Below the pieces are notes generated by a model. The model saw nothing but the letters and a program-made list of their open reading frames with translations. It did no database searches and was not told where the DNA came from. The position numbers and the translations under genes are program-made. From assembly GCF_001307275.1 (NCBI RefSeq), contig NZ_CP012831.1, positions 5,634,501-5,698,500 on the forward strand: a DNA stretch of 64,000 bases, given 5' to 3'. Positions 32,582-41,297 of the stretch are shown here, in pieces (the first letter of the stretch is position 1; the number at the start of each line of letters is the position of its first letter). This DNA is from Pseudomonas fluorescens (GTDB taxonomy: Bacteria; Pseudomonadota; Gammaproteobacteria; Pseudomonadales; Pseudomonadaceae).

Positions 32582-33852
32582 AGATCAAACGCGTCACCGT
32601 GACACCCATCGCTTTTCGCGATCCACCCTTGCTCAACGCCAGCGGTATCCATGAGCCGTTCGCGCTGCGCTCGATTATCGAGATCGAGAGCGACAACGGT
32701 TACATAGGCTTGGGGGAGAGCTACGGCGATGCCCCGGCCCTGGCAATCCAGCAGCAGTTGCAGAGCCAGTTGATCGGCCTGGACCCGTTCAACCTCAATC
32801 AGTTGCGGGCCATTGTCCAGGCGACCGTCGCCGCGCAGAAACCGGCCAGCGTTGCCGGTGCCGAACTGGCACCGGGCTCCCATGCGAGCAAGGCGGTGAG
32901 CAATGCCTACTCGGCGTTCGAAGTGGCCTGCCTGGATTTGCAGGCCCATTACCTGAACGTGCCGCTGGTGGACCTGCTGGGCGGCGCGATTCGCGATGAG
33001 ATCCCGTTCAGTGCCTACCTGTTTTTCAAGTACGCCGAGCACATCGATTCGCCGTACCCGCCCGACAGTTGGGGCGAGGCGCTCAACGAACAGCAGATCG
33101 TCGCCCAGGCCCGGCGGATGATCCAGGACTACGGCTTCAAGAGCATCAAGCTCAAGGCCGGCGCCCTCGATCCGGAACATGAAGTGGCGTGCATCAAGGC
33201 GCTGAAACAGGCCTTTCCCGGCTACCCGTTGCGCATCGATCCCAATGCCAACTGGTCCCTGGAAACCTCGATTCGCATGGCCGAGCTGCTGGGGGATGAC
33301 CTGCAGTATTACGAAGACCCGACGCCAGGGCTGGAAGGCATGGCCGAGCTGCACAAGCGCACGGGGCTGCCGCTGGCGACCAATATGGTGGTCACCGATT
33401 TCGATGAGTTCCGCCGCAGCGTGGCCCTGGACAGCGTGCAGATCGTCTTGGCCGACCACCATTACTGGGGTGGTCTGCGGGATACCCAGGCCCTGGCGAA
33501 AATGTGCAGCACCTTCGGCCTGGGCGTATCGATGCATTCGAACTCGCACTTGGGCATCAGCCTCATGGCCATGGCCCACGTGGCGGCCGCGGTGCCGAAC
33601 CTGGACTACGCCTGCGACACCCATTACCCGTGGCAGGAGCCGGATGAAGAAGTGATCAAGGGCGGCAAACTGCCGATTGTCGACGGCTGCGTGAAGATCA
33701 CCCGGGCGCCTGGCCTTGGCTTGGAACTGGACCGGGATCAGCTGGGCAAGCTGCATGACCAGTTTCTCAGTTGCGGTATCCGTCAGCGCGACGATGTGCG
33801 GCAGATGCAGCGCTACCGGCCGGAGTGGAAGACCGTCAAGCCGAGGTTCTGA
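32578..33852 (+). CDS. glucarate dehydratase-like enolase-superfamily enzyme
   Basis: 424 residues of the glucarate dehydratase branch. The catalytic KxK-type motif is SIKLKAG, metal ligands are in RIDPNANWS, YYEDPTPG and LATNMVVTDF, and a general-base His is in MHSNSHLGIS. It should remove water from D-glucarate or a related aldarate to give 5-keto-4-deoxyglucarate. Assignment as GudD or the low-activity GudX-type paralogue cannot be decided here, and the next pathway enzymes are absent from the window. Confidence 0.83.
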   Translation: MKIKRVTVTPIAFRDPPLLNASGIHEPFALRSIIEIESDNGYIGLGESYGDAPALAIQQQLQSQLIGLDPFNLNQLRAIVQATVAAQKPASVAGAELAPGSHASKAVSNAYSAFEVACLDLQAHYLNVPLVDLLGGAIRDEIPFSAYLFFKYAEHIDSPYPPDSWGEALNEQQIVAQARRMIQDYGFKSIKLKAGALDPEHEVACIKALKQAFPGYPLRIDPNANWSLETSIRMAELLGDDLQYYEDPTPGLEGMAELHKRTGLPLATNMVVTDFDEFRRSVALDSVQIVLADHHYWGGLRDTQALAKMCSTFGLGVSMHSNSHLGISLMAMAHVAAAVPNLDYACDTHYPWQEPDEEVIKGGKLPIVDGCVKITRAPGLGLELDRDQLGKLHDQFLSCGIRQRDDVRQMQRYRPEWKTVKPRF

Positions 33853-33860
33853 GCTGATAG

Positions 33861-34019
33861 CGAGGGGGCCTGCTGCGCAGGCCAGCGGGAGCAAGCTCCC
33901 TCGCCACAAAAGCTACACGGTGCAAACCTGTGGGAGCGAGCTTGCTCGCGATAGCGGTGAGTCAGCTTGCATCGATGTTGGATGCACTGTCGCCATCGCG
34001 AGCAAGCTCGCTCCCACAA
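33861..34019. repeat. partial REP of one type next to a REPIN of the other
   Basis: At 33861-33908 AGCGAGGGGGCCTGC ends in GGAGCAAGCTCCCTCGCCAC, a REP half of the GTGGCGAGGG type. At 33929-34019 a GTGGGAGCGAGC-type REPIN follows with a loop carrying GCATCGATGTTGGATGC. Confidence 0.85.
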
Positions 34020-34033
34020 TAAGCAGGACAACC

Positions 34034-34140
34034 GGCCCACACCCAAAGTATCGCACCCGTCGGCAAGGCAGTCTTACACCCAAGCTGTCGCGCCCCTCGA
34101 CCTCGCCGTCTTACACCCAAACTGCCGCGCCGGGCCGGCG
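34034..34140. repeat. three tandem 37-base units upstream of the porin gene
   Basis: ACACCCAA recurs at 34039, 34076 and 34113, exactly 37 bases apart. The second and third units share GTCTTACACCCAA-CTG-CGCG almost unchanged; the first is more diverged. The last unit ends about 100 bases upstream of the porin start. Confidence 0.75.
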
Positions 34141-34242
34141 CTGCCAAAGCATTCGCCAATTGCCTCCAAGGCAGCGTATGACGCGCCCTGGCACCTTTCG
34201 ATAATCGCCTCCGACATCCCGTCCCCTGTTGCGGAGCGCGCC

Positions 34243-35427
34243 ATGCACAACAATAAAAATACCTGCCTGCGTTTTTTGCCTGCGGTCATCGCCGGTCTTT
34301 CCAGTCTGGGCCTGACGTCTTGGGCCAACGCTGAAATCATGCTGTACGACAAGGACCAGACCACTTTTTCCACCGACGGCTACATCAACGCCTTTTACGT
34401 CAACAGCGACGTGGACCGCGCGGGTGAGCAGTACGACCGTCGGCAGGCGCGGGTCAAGATGGGCTTTTTGCCCAACTACCTGGGCTTCAACATGGGCAAG
34501 CAGGTCGATGACCTCAAGCTCGGCGCCCGGGCTTCGTTCTGGGTGACCATCAACGACAGTGAAACCAATGGCACCGACACCGCCATCGACGTGCGCCAGT
34601 TCTACGGCACCGTGGCCAACCCGGAGTGGGGCGAAGTGCTGATCGGCAAGGACTTCGGCCTGTTTGCCCGCTCCAACATCCTGCTGGACGAACTGCTCGC
34701 CGGTTATGGTCAGGTCAGCGATACCCTGGGGCTGGTGGACGGCGGTGGCGTGTCGTTCGGCAACATCGGCAGCGGTTACCCGTACCCGTTCCCGACCTCG
34801 CAGATCACCTACCGCACACCCGTGATGGACGGGCTGCGGGTGGCGGTGGGGATCATGGACCCGGTGGACACCAACGACAACAGCGCTACCGGCAAGGCCT
34901 ATCAGGAAAACCCGCGCACCGAGAGCGAGATCACCTACCAGTTCGACCTGGGCGGGGCGAAGATCTACAGCTGGCTCAACGGCAGCTACCAGACCTCGGA
35001 CAACACCGATTCCACCGTCGAGTCGGTAACTTCCAAAGGCCTGGGGTATGGCGTGCAGGCGAAGATGGGTGGGTTGTCGCTCACCGGTTCGGGGTTCCAG
35101 GCCAAGGGCATCAACCCGTTCTTCACCAACAACGCCGGCGAAGCCACCCTGCGCAATGTCGACAGCAAGGGCTACCTGTTGCAGGGCTCGTACAAGCTGG
35201 GCAAGAACCGTCTGGCGCTGTCCTACGGCAAGACCGATGACGACGGCAACGGCGTGGTAGGCAGTGGCGCCGATTACGAAACCCGGGGCATCGCGCTGTT
35301 CCACGATATCAACGACAACCTCAAGCTCGTGGCCGAGTACAACCAGTTCGAAATCAACGGCCACGACACCAGTGCGCAGAACGAAGACACCGACACCTTT
35401 GCGGTAGGTGCGGTGCTCACCTGGTAA
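34243..35427 (+). CDS. outer-membrane porin, Gram-negative general porin family
   Basis: 394 residues. The signal peptide runs to about residue 29 (PAVIAGLSSLGLTSWANA). The mature protein opens EIMLYDKDQTTFSTDGYINAF and ends in an aromatic terminal strand (TFAVGAVLTW), typical of 16-strand porins of the Burkholderia/Pseudomonas Porin_4 type. It follows the MFS/dehydratase genes in the same direction, so it may admit the sugar acid across the outer membrane. It has its own upstream region with 37-base repeats. Confidence 0.88.
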   Translation: MHNNKNTCLRFLPAVIAGLSSLGLTSWANAEIMLYDKDQTTFSTDGYINAFYVNSDVDRAGEQYDRRQARVKMGFLPNYLGFNMGKQVDDLKLGARASFWVTINDSETNGTDTAIDVRQFYGTVANPEWGEVLIGKDFGLFARSNILLDELLAGYGQVSDTLGLVDGGGVSFGNIGSGYPYPFPTSQITYRTPVMDGLRVAVGIMDPVDTNDNSATGKAYQENPRTESEITYQFDLGGAKIYSWLNGSYQTSDNTDSTVESVTSKGLGYGVQAKMGGLSLTGSGFQAKGINPFFTNNAGEATLRNVDSKGYLLQGSYKLGKNRLALSYGKTDDDGNGVVGSGADYETRGIALFHDINDNLKLVAEYNQFEINGHDTSAQNEDTDTFAVGAVLTW

Positions 35428-35456
35428 GGGTGACCCCCTGGCTGCGCACATAACCC

Positions 35457-35622
35457 TGTGGGAGCTAGCTTGCTCGCGATGGGGTCAAGTCAGTCGGCAT
35501 GGATGTTGACTGACCCGCCGCTATCGCGAGCAAGCTCGCTCCCACAGGATGTTTCACTGATGTACCCCTCCGATCGCTTTTGTGGCGAGGGCGCTTGCTC
35601 CCGCTGGGCTGCGCAGCAGCCC
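35457..35622. repeat. REPIN plus a half REP of the other type
   Basis: TGTGGGAGCTAGCTTGCTCG to CCCACAGG (35457-35547) is a pair with one arm substitution. TGTGGCGAGGGCGCTTGCTC with CTGCGCAGCAG (35581-35622) is a single half of the other type. Confidence 0.85.
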
Positions 35623-35653
35623 TGAGGCCTGGTGCCTCGGGTCGATTGATATT

Positions 35654-35679
35654 GGGGCTGCGCATCAGCCCCCTTTTTT
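35654..35679 (+). terminator. rho-independent terminator downstream of the porin
   Basis: GGGGCTG and CAGCCCC form a 7-base stem around CGCAT, followed by six T that end on the nirN stop codon. It would stop rightward transcripts before they run antisense into the nir operon. Confidence 0.75.
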
Positions 35680-37175
35680 CAGTGGGATGTCCCCTCGGCG
35701 AATTCGATCTTGTTGCCGACGTTGTACTTGCCCGAAGGCTTGTTCATGGGCAGGCGCTTGATTTCCTTGAGGGTGTTGCTGTCGTAGACGATCAGCGCGC
35801 CATCGGTGTCCCAGATACTCAGCAGCAAGTAGCGCCCGTCGCGGGTGAACTCGACGTGGGCGGCGGTCTTGCCGGGCATGGGCCGCAGGGTGTGGGCGAT
35901 TTCCAGGGTCTGTTTGTCGATCAGGTGGATGGCATCGTTGTCGAGGCCGAAGAACACATCGGTCCAGGCGTAACGAGAGTTGGCATGGCTGCGCAGGAAG
36001 AAACCCGGCCCCAGGGTGGGGATCTGCTTGATGACTTTCCAGGTGTCGAAGTCGATCACCGAGATCAGCCCCTTGCTGATGTTGGGTGTGGCGAACACCC
36101 AGTGCCCATCGCGTTTCCAATAGGTCCCCGAGCCCAGGTGCGGCATGCCTGGCAGCGCGATGTCGGTGACGATCCGCCCTTTGTCGAGGTCGATCACCTG
36201 GCCGCCCTGGGCCTTGCGTGAGGTGGCGAGCAACTGCCGGTAGTCGGGCGAGAAGGAAAAGTCGTCGAGATAATCCTCGGCTTCGATCCGCCTGGGCACG
36301 AAGTCCGGGTTCGGCCCGGTGGACAGCTCCCAGACCTCCTTCACGTCCTTCAAGGCCACGATGAAGCTGTTGCGCGGCGGCGCGGTATAGACCGCACTGA
36401 CCCGCGAGGCCTGGCCGTCCAGCCCCACCGTTGCAACCGTCTTGACCAGCGACAGGTCGCGGGCATCCAGCACCACCACGTTGCCCGGCAGGGTGTTGCC
36501 CACCAGCACCCAGCGCCCGTCCTTGCTCACCGCCAGGTTGCGGGTATTGAGCCCGGCCCGCACCTCGGCGATGAGCGTGAGGTTGTGCAAGTCATACAGA
36601 CTGATCCAGCCGTCCCGGGAGGCGAAATAGACGAAGCGTCCGTCCGGCGAAAATTTCGGTCCGCCATGTAGCGCGAAGTGTGAGGCGAAGCGCGCCAGGA
36701 CCTCGAAGCGATCCCCGTCGACGATATCGACGTGATGGTCGCCAGCCTCCACCACCACGAACAGGTTCAGCGGATCGGCGTGATGCTGGGGTTTGTCGGG
36801 CAGGGTGGCGACATCCGCCAGCAGGCGATGGCTGCGGCGAGTGTCGTCCTCGCTCCAGGTCGGTTCGACGGCAGGCGGACGTTGGAGATAGTGGGTCAGG
36901 CCATCGATCTGCGCGGGCTCCAGCACCGCGCCGAATGCCGCCATCTGGCTGGCCGGGCGTCCATGCTCGATCACCTGGCGAATCTCGTCGGGCTTGATCC
37001 GGCTCAGGCTCTGGGGCAACAGCGCCGGCCCGGCAGCGCCGATGCGATTGACCCCGTGGCACTGCTGGCAGTGTTGCTGGTAGTTGCGTTCGGCCAATGC
37101 CAGGTCCGGTTCAGGCGCCGTGGCAGCGTGGACGGCACCGATCCACAGCAACGGGGCAAGCCAGCCGATTCTCAT
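35679..37175 (-). CDS. nirN: NirN, cytochrome c dihydro-heme d1 dehydrogenase
   Basis: 498 residues. Signal peptide MRIGWLAPLLWIGAVHA, then an N-terminal cytochrome c domain with heme site CQQCHG and an eight-blade d1 propeller related to NirS. NirN introduces the acrylate double bond in the last step of heme d1 synthesis in the periplasm. It is the last gene of the nir operon; its start overlaps the nirE stop (ATGA). Confidence 0.93.
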   Translation of the reverse strand: MRIGWLAPLLWIGAVHAATAPEPDLALAERNYQQHCQQCHGVNRIGAAGPALLPQSLSRIKPDEIRQVIEHGRPASQMAAFGAVLEPAQIDGLTHYLQRPPAVEPTWSEDDTRRSHRLLADVATLPDKPQHHADPLNLFVVVEAGDHHVDIVDGDRFEVLARFASHFALHGGPKFSPDGRFVYFASRDGWISLYDLHNLTLIAEVRAGLNTRNLAVSKDGRWVLVGNTLPGNVVVLDARDLSLVKTVATVGLDGQASRVSAVYTAPPRNSFIVALKDVKEVWELSTGPNPDFVPRRIEAEDYLDDFSFSPDYRQLLATSRKAQGGQVIDLDKGRIVTDIALPGMPHLGSGTYWKRDGHWVFATPNISKGLISVIDFDTWKVIKQIPTLGPGFFLRSHANSRYAWTDVFFGLDNDAIHLIDKQTLEIAHTLRPMPGKTAAHVEFTRDGRYLLLSIWDTDGALIVYDSNTLKEIKRLPMNKPSGKYNVGNKIEFAEGTSH

Positions 37176-38014
37176 GATGCCACCCTCGCGATACCGGGCT
37201 GGAGCGGTATGCCCGGGTGCAGGCGCGCCGGATGCTCCAGCAGTTGATGGGCAAACAGGCCGACCACCTTGCCGATCACCGTCAAGGTCGGCAGGCCTTC
37301 GGCGCACGTCAGTGCCATCTCCGGCAATTGCTGGAGGGTGCCACGCAGGACCTGCTGGTCGGGTCGCGTGCCGTTGCTGATCAAGGCCGCCGGCGTGTCG
37401 GCCGCCAGGCCCGCTGCGATCAGCCGCGTGGCGATGGTGCCGAGGTTCGACAAGCCCATGTAGAACACCAGGGTCTGGCTGTCATCCGCCAGGCTTTGCC
37501 AGGGCAGGTTCAAGTCGCCTTCGCGTTGCAGATGACCGGTGATGAAACGACAGGAATTGACCATGTCGCGATGGGTCAGGGGAATCCCGGCATAGGTGCT
37601 GCAACCGGCTGCGGCGGTGATGCCGGGCACCACCTGGCAATCGATACCCCGGGCCAGCAGATACTCCAGCTCCTCGGCACCGCGACCGAAGATGAACGGA
37701 TCACCGCCCTTGAGCCGCACCACCCGTTGGCCCTGGTCGGCCAGGTCGGCCAGCAGTTCGTTGATTTGTGGCTGGGGCAGGCTGTGGCAGCCGGCGGCCT
37801 TGCCGACGTAGTGCCGGGCGCAGGGCAGGGGGATCAGGTTGAGCAGTTGCGGGCTGATCAAGCGGTCGTAGACCACCGCGTCGGCCTGCATCAACAGGCT
37901 CCAGGCGCGCAAGGTCAGCAGGCCCGGATCACCGGGGCCGGCGCCGACCAGGGCGACTTCACCCGGTCTGAAGGGTGATTGCAGGGCAGCGGGCAAAACG
38001 ATGGAGGCAGGCAT
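37172..38014 (-). CDS. nirE: NirE, uroporphyrinogen-III C-methyltransferase
   Basis: 280 residues of the SUMT family: VALVGAGPGDPGLLTLRA, YDRLISPQLL, VVRLKGGDPFIFGRG and VVPGITAAAGCSTYAGIPLTHR in overlapping segments. It makes precorrin-2 for heme d1. The start MPASIV at 38014 follows an AAGGAAG ribosome site; upstream ATG at 38035 lacks one. It lies 40 bases after nirJ and overlaps nirN. Confidence 0.94.
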   Translation of the reverse strand: MPASIVLPAALQSPFRPGEVALVGAGPGDPGLLTLRAWSLLMQADAVVYDRLISPQLLNLIPLPCARHYVGKAAGCHSLPQPQINELLADLADQGQRVVRLKGGDPFIFGRGAEELEYLLARGIDCQVVPGITAAAGCSTYAGIPLTHRDMVNSCRFITGHLQREGDLNLPWQSLADDSQTLVFYMGLSNLGTIATRLIAAGLAADTPAALISNGTRPDQQVLRGTLQQLPEMALTCAEGLPTLTVIGKVVGLFAHQLLEHPARLHPGIPLQPGIARVAS

Positions 38015-38054
38015 GGGACTTCCTTGGTTCGTCATCAGGTTCGCCGTCGGTTTA

Positions 38055-39233
38055 TCAGGCGCAGGGCATCGCAACGCTGGGAATCGCGTGCAGGCCAATT
38101 TCGTCATCGTTGAGGTGGCAGCCGGGGTCCTGGCCCCACAGGTCGCCGTCGGCCCAGGCGCGGGTGCGGGTATTGCCGTTGCAGATGTCCAGCCAGCGGC
38201 ATTGCCCACAACGGCCGCCCACGGCCCGTGGATGTTCGCGCAGCTTCAGCAGCAGGGTATCGGGGCGGTCTGACCAGAGTGTCTTGAACGGCGTCTGGCG
38301 CACGTTGCCCACCGAATGCTGCCACCAGTACGTGTCGGGGTGGACCTCGCCGGTATTGTCGATGTTGGCGATGCCGCTGCCCGACGCATTGCCGCCCCAG
38401 GCCCGCAGCATCTGCTCCAGTGCGGCGTAGTGCTGGGGCATGCGCCGGGATACCCACTGCAGCAACAGGATCGCATCGGCGTCGTTGTTGCCGCTGACGA
38501 AGTCACTGTCGCGGCCCTGTTCGATGTCGTGCCAGGCTCGCTCGAAGATCAGGGTCATGGCCTCGCGACCCATCTGCTGGTGGGCATCGAGCTTGCGACT
38601 GCGCTTGCCCCGGCCGCTGTAGTTCAGATGCGACAGATAGAATTTCTGTACGTCGTACTCATCCATCAAGTCCAGCAAGCGCGGCAACTGGGCGTGGTTG
38701 TGCTGGGTGAGGGTGGTGCGCAATCCGACCCGGATGCCTTGCTCGCGGCAGAGCCGGATGGCCGCCATGGAGCTGGCGAAGCTGCCCTTGAGCTGGCGGA
38801 ACTCATCGTGGGTCGCTTCCAGGCCGTCGATGCTGATGCCGACGTAATCGAAGTTCGCCGCGGCAATCTGTTGGATATTGGAGGCGTCGATCAGTGTGCC
38901 GTTGGTGGATAGGGCCAGGAAAAAGCCCTTGCTGCGGGCATAGGCACTGAGTTGGAACAGGTCGTCGCGCAGCAGCGGTTCGCCGCCGGACAGGATCAGC
39001 ACACGCACCCCGGCGTCATGCAAGTCATCGATGACCTTGAGCGCCGCCGCGGTGTCCAGTTCGTCGCGAAACACGCTGTCGGCCGACGTTGCATAGCAGT
39101 GCTTGCAGGTCAGGTTGCAACGCCTGAGCAGGTTCCAGATCACCACCGGCGGGCGGTGCTTGCCCGGTGGCGCGACGCGTGGGGCAGGGCATTGCCCGGC
39201 CAGGGCTCGCAGGTAGTGGCTGATCCTCAACAT
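38055..39233 (-). CDS. nirJ: NirJ, radical SAM heme d1 biosynthesis protein
   Basis: 392 residues. The radical-SAM cluster motif is CNLTCKHC (within LLRRCNLTCKHCYATSAD), and SAM contacts include LILSGGEPLLRDDLF. A C-terminal SPASM-like Cys group reads CGQCRWLDICNGNTRTRA and PGC. It removes the two propionates in forming heme d1. A REP-rich gap separates it from nirH upstream. Confidence 0.95.
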   Translation of the reverse strand: MLRISHYLRALAGQCPAPRVAPPGKHRPPVVIWNLLRRCNLTCKHCYATSADSVFRDELDTAAALKVIDDLHDAGVRVLILSGGEPLLRDDLFQLSAYARSKGFFLALSTNGTLIDASNIQQIAAANFDYVGISIDGLEATHDEFRQLKGSFASSMAAIRLCREQGIRVGLRTTLTQHNHAQLPRLLDLMDEYDVQKFYLSHLNYSGRGKRSRKLDAHQQMGREAMTLIFERAWHDIEQGRDSDFVSGNNDADAILLLQWVSRRMPQHYAALEQMLRAWGGNASGSGIANIDNTGEVHPDTYWWQHSVGNVRQTPFKTLWSDRPDTLLLKLREHPRAVGGRCGQCRWLDICNGNTRTRAWADGDLWGQDPGCHLNDDEIGLHAIPSVAMPCA

Positions 39234-39270
39234 AAAGCGCTCCTTCGATTTCGATCGACGTGCGGGTTCA

Positions 39271-39394
39271 GCGCGGCTTGCTCCCGCGTTGTGGGAGCAA
39301 GGGTTGGTGGGAGCAAGGCTTGCCCGCGATGAAGCCGATGCGCTCCTTCATAAAACCGACGCCCCTGTTTCGCGAGCAAGCTTTGCTCCCACAG
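39271..39394. repeat. REP cluster inside the nir operon, overlapping the nirH 3' end
   Basis: A degenerate GGCTTGCTCCCGCGTTGTGG segment, a forward GTGGGAGCAAGGCTTGCCCG and an inverse CGCGAGCAAGCTTTGCTCCC lie between nirJ and nirH. The last copy (39370-39394) is translated as the end of NirH. Confidence 0.85.
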
Positions 39395-39917
39395 GCGTCA
39401 GGCGCAGGCCGGTTTTCTTCAGGATGCGGCTGCTCACCAGCATGTCGTCGGCGGCGCAGGCGTCCCCCAGCAGGTAGCGCAGGTGTTCGCGGTAGCTGTC
39501 GATTTCTTCGCGGCTGCGGCCGTGGACCATGGCGAACAGGTTGTAGCGCCAGCCGGGCCGGCGCGGCCGCCGATAGCAGTGGCTGACGAAGGGCTGCGCC
39601 CCCAGCAGCGCGCCGAGGCGCGAGATGTCGGCGTCGGCCACGTCCCAGACCGTCATGCCGTTGTGGCGATAACCCAGGCGGTAGTGATTGGGCACGGCGG
39701 CGATCCGCCGGATCGCCCCTTCGGCCTGCAGGCGCTTGAGCAGGTCGAGGGTGGATTCCACGCTCAAGCCCAGTTGCTCGGCCAGCCAGGCCCAAGGGTC
39801 TTCGAGCAAGGGCAGGCCGGCCTGGGTCAGTTCCACCAGGCGCAACGCCAAGGGCGTTTCATCCAGCCGTGGTGGCGCTTGCCACGCAACCTCAGACGGG
39901 GAAATACAGGCCGACAT
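39348..39917 (-). CDS. nirH: NirH, siroheme decarboxylase subunit with REP-encoded tail
   Basis: 189 residues of the AsnC/Lrp-like siroheme decarboxylase family (RLQAEGAIRRIAAVPNHYRLGY, YRRPRRPGWRYNLFAMVHG). It acts with NirD, NirL and NirG to convert siroheme to didecarboxysiroheme. The final residues PVGAKLARETGASVL are encoded by an inverted REP copy, so the tail is probably not ancestral. The gene overlaps nirG by 26 bases. Confidence 0.9.
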   Translation of the reverse strand: MSACISPSEVAWQAPPRLDETPLALRLVELTQAGLPLLEDPWAWLAEQLGLSVESTLDLLKRLQAEGAIRRIAAVPNHYRLGYRHNGMTVWDVADADISRLGALLGAQPFVSHCYRRPRRPGWRYNLFAMVHGRSREEIDSYREHLRYLLGDACAADDMLVSSRILKKTGLRLTPVGAKLARETGASVL

Positions 39918-40335
39918 GGTAGGTCTCCTCTTTGGGCAGGTTCAGTGGCACCAGGCCGGTCAGGTGTTCGATGCGCCGCAGGGTGTCGTCGATCGCCTGT
40001 TCGCTGGGGCAGGCGAGCACGAACCACATGTTCCAGGTGTGCTCGCGGCGGTAGTTGTGGGCCACTTCGGGCATGTCGGCGAGCAGCTCGGCAATGGCTT
40101 CGAAGCGCGGTTCGGGCACCGCCAGCGCCGCCAGGGTGAACGCGCCACCCAGGCGGTCGATGTCGAACATCGGGCCGAAGCGGGTGAGTACGCCGTCGTT
40201 GAGCAGTTCGTGCAGGCGGTCGAGCAATTCAGCGCTGCTGCTGTCCAGTTCCTGGGCCAGGGCTTGCCAAGGATGGCGGACCAGCGGCAGGCCCAGTTGC
40301 AGGCGATTGATCAGGCGGCGGTCGAGGTCATCCAT
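39892..40335 (-). CDS. nirG: NirG, siroheme decarboxylase subunit
   Basis: 147 residues: an N-terminal AsnC-type winged helix (DLDRRLINRLQLGLPLVRHPW) and a C-terminal ligand domain with HNYRREHTWNMWFVLA, whose His/Tyr/Arg residues contact the tetrapyrrole in this family. The start overlaps the nirL stop by 8 bases. Confidence 0.92.
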   Translation of the reverse strand: MDDLDRRLINRLQLGLPLVRHPWQALAQELDSSSAELLDRLHELLNDGVLTRFGPMFDIDRLGGAFTLAALAVPEPRFEAIAELLADMPEVAHNYRREHTWNMWFVLACPSEQAIDDTLRRIEHLTGLVPLNLPKEETYHVGLYFPV

Positions 40336-40840
40336 CGATACGGGCTCCGACCGGTGCGGCGTAACGTGCGCCGCATTGCTTGAACAGGTGCGTGCTGAAC
40401 AGTAATTGATGGGGCAGGTCGTCCAGCAAGTGTTCTTCCAGCAGCGCCTGGACCTGGGCTTCGACGCGGTCGCGCTGGCGACCGTGGATCATGCAGAACA
40501 GGTTGTATTGCCACTGTGGCAGGCGCCGCGGGCGCTGGTAGCAAAGGTTGATGCCGGGGGCCTGGCCGAGGCGCCGACCGACTTCATCGACCAAGGCGTC
40601 CGGCACGTCCAGCACCAGCATGGCGTTGGCGGCAAACCCCAGGGCGCGATGGTTGACCACCAGGCCGACGCGCCGGAACAGGCCCTGTTCGTGCCAGCGC
40701 TGCACCTGCTCGAGCACCTCGGGCTCGCTGGCCTCGATCTGCTCGGCCAGGGCCTGGAAGGGCCGCGATGTCAGGGGCAGGCCGGTTTCCAGCAGACGGC
40801 GCAGCGCCAGTGACTGTTGCTCGCTCAGGGCGTTTTTCAT
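40328..40840 (-). CDS. nirL: NirL, siroheme decarboxylase subunit
   Basis: 170 residues of the same family as NirH (WHEQGLFRRVGLVVNHRALGF, YQRPRRLPQWQYNLFCMIHG). The start MKNALSEQQ at 40840 overlaps the nirD stop (ATGA). NirL and NirH resemble each other, as NirD and NirG do, consistent with duplication of a heterodimer. Confidence 0.92.
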   Translation of the reverse strand: MKNALSEQQSLALRRLLETGLPLTSRPFQALAEQIEASEPEVLEQVQRWHEQGLFRRVGLVVNHRALGFAANAMLVLDVPDALVDEVGRRLGQAPGINLCYQRPRRLPQWQYNLFCMIHGRQRDRVEAQVQALLEEHLLDDLPHQLLFSTHLFKQCGARYAAPVGARIDG

Positions 40841-41295
40841 GGGGTGGCCTCCAGGGCAAAGCCCAGGTCGATGCGGTAGGCGGTGAGCATGGGCAGGTCC
40901 AGTGGCGTGAGACCGGTGTCGTGTTCCAGTTCCTGGAGGATGTTGTCCAGGTGGGGCCGATTGGGGCCAGTCAGTACGAACCAGAGGTTGTAGCGATGCT
41001 CCCGGGCATAGTTGTGATTGACTTCCGGGTATTGGCTGACGCGTGCCGCCACCTGGTGCAAGCGGTCTTCGGGCACGGCCAGGGCGGCGAGGGTGCTGGC
41101 TCCGGCCCGGGTGTGTTCGAACACCGGGCCGACGCGCGATAAGGTCCCGGCCACGTGCAGGTGGTGCAGGCAGTCGATGACCTGGGTTTCGCTGCAGCCC
41201 AAGGCCTCGGCCATGGCTTGATAGGGCTCGGCGCACAACGGCAGGCCATGCTGGAATCGATCGATCAGGCGCCGGGCCAGTGAGTTGATTGTCAT
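40837..41295 (-). CDS. nirD: NirD, siroheme decarboxylase subunit
   Basis: 152 residues: SLARRLIDRFQHGLPLCAEP opening helix-turn-helix and HNYAREHRYNLWFVLTGPNR ligand segment, closely resembling NirG. In several denitrifiers nirD and nirL are fused; here they are separate with a 4-base overlap. Confidence 0.92.
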   Translation of the reverse strand: MTINSLARRLIDRFQHGLPLCAEPYQAMAEALGCSETQVIDCLHHLHVAGTLSRVGPVFEHTRAGASTLAALAVPEDRLHQVAARVSQYPEVNHNYAREHRYNLWFVLTGPNRPHLDNILQELEHDTGLTPLDLPMLTAYRIDLGFALEATP

Positions 41296-41297
41296 GG

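Larger units (their letters stand above)
33853..34242. other. intergenic region upstream of the porin
   Basis: This 390-base gap contains a partial GTGGCGAGGG-type REP (33861-33908), a REPIN (33929-34019) and three 37-base tandem repeat units (34034-34140). No gene is evident. Confidence 0.8.

Noticed and set aside
34111..35451. 446-codon minus-strand frame over the porin
   Set aside because: Antisense to a clear porin with a signal peptide and terminal aromatic strand.
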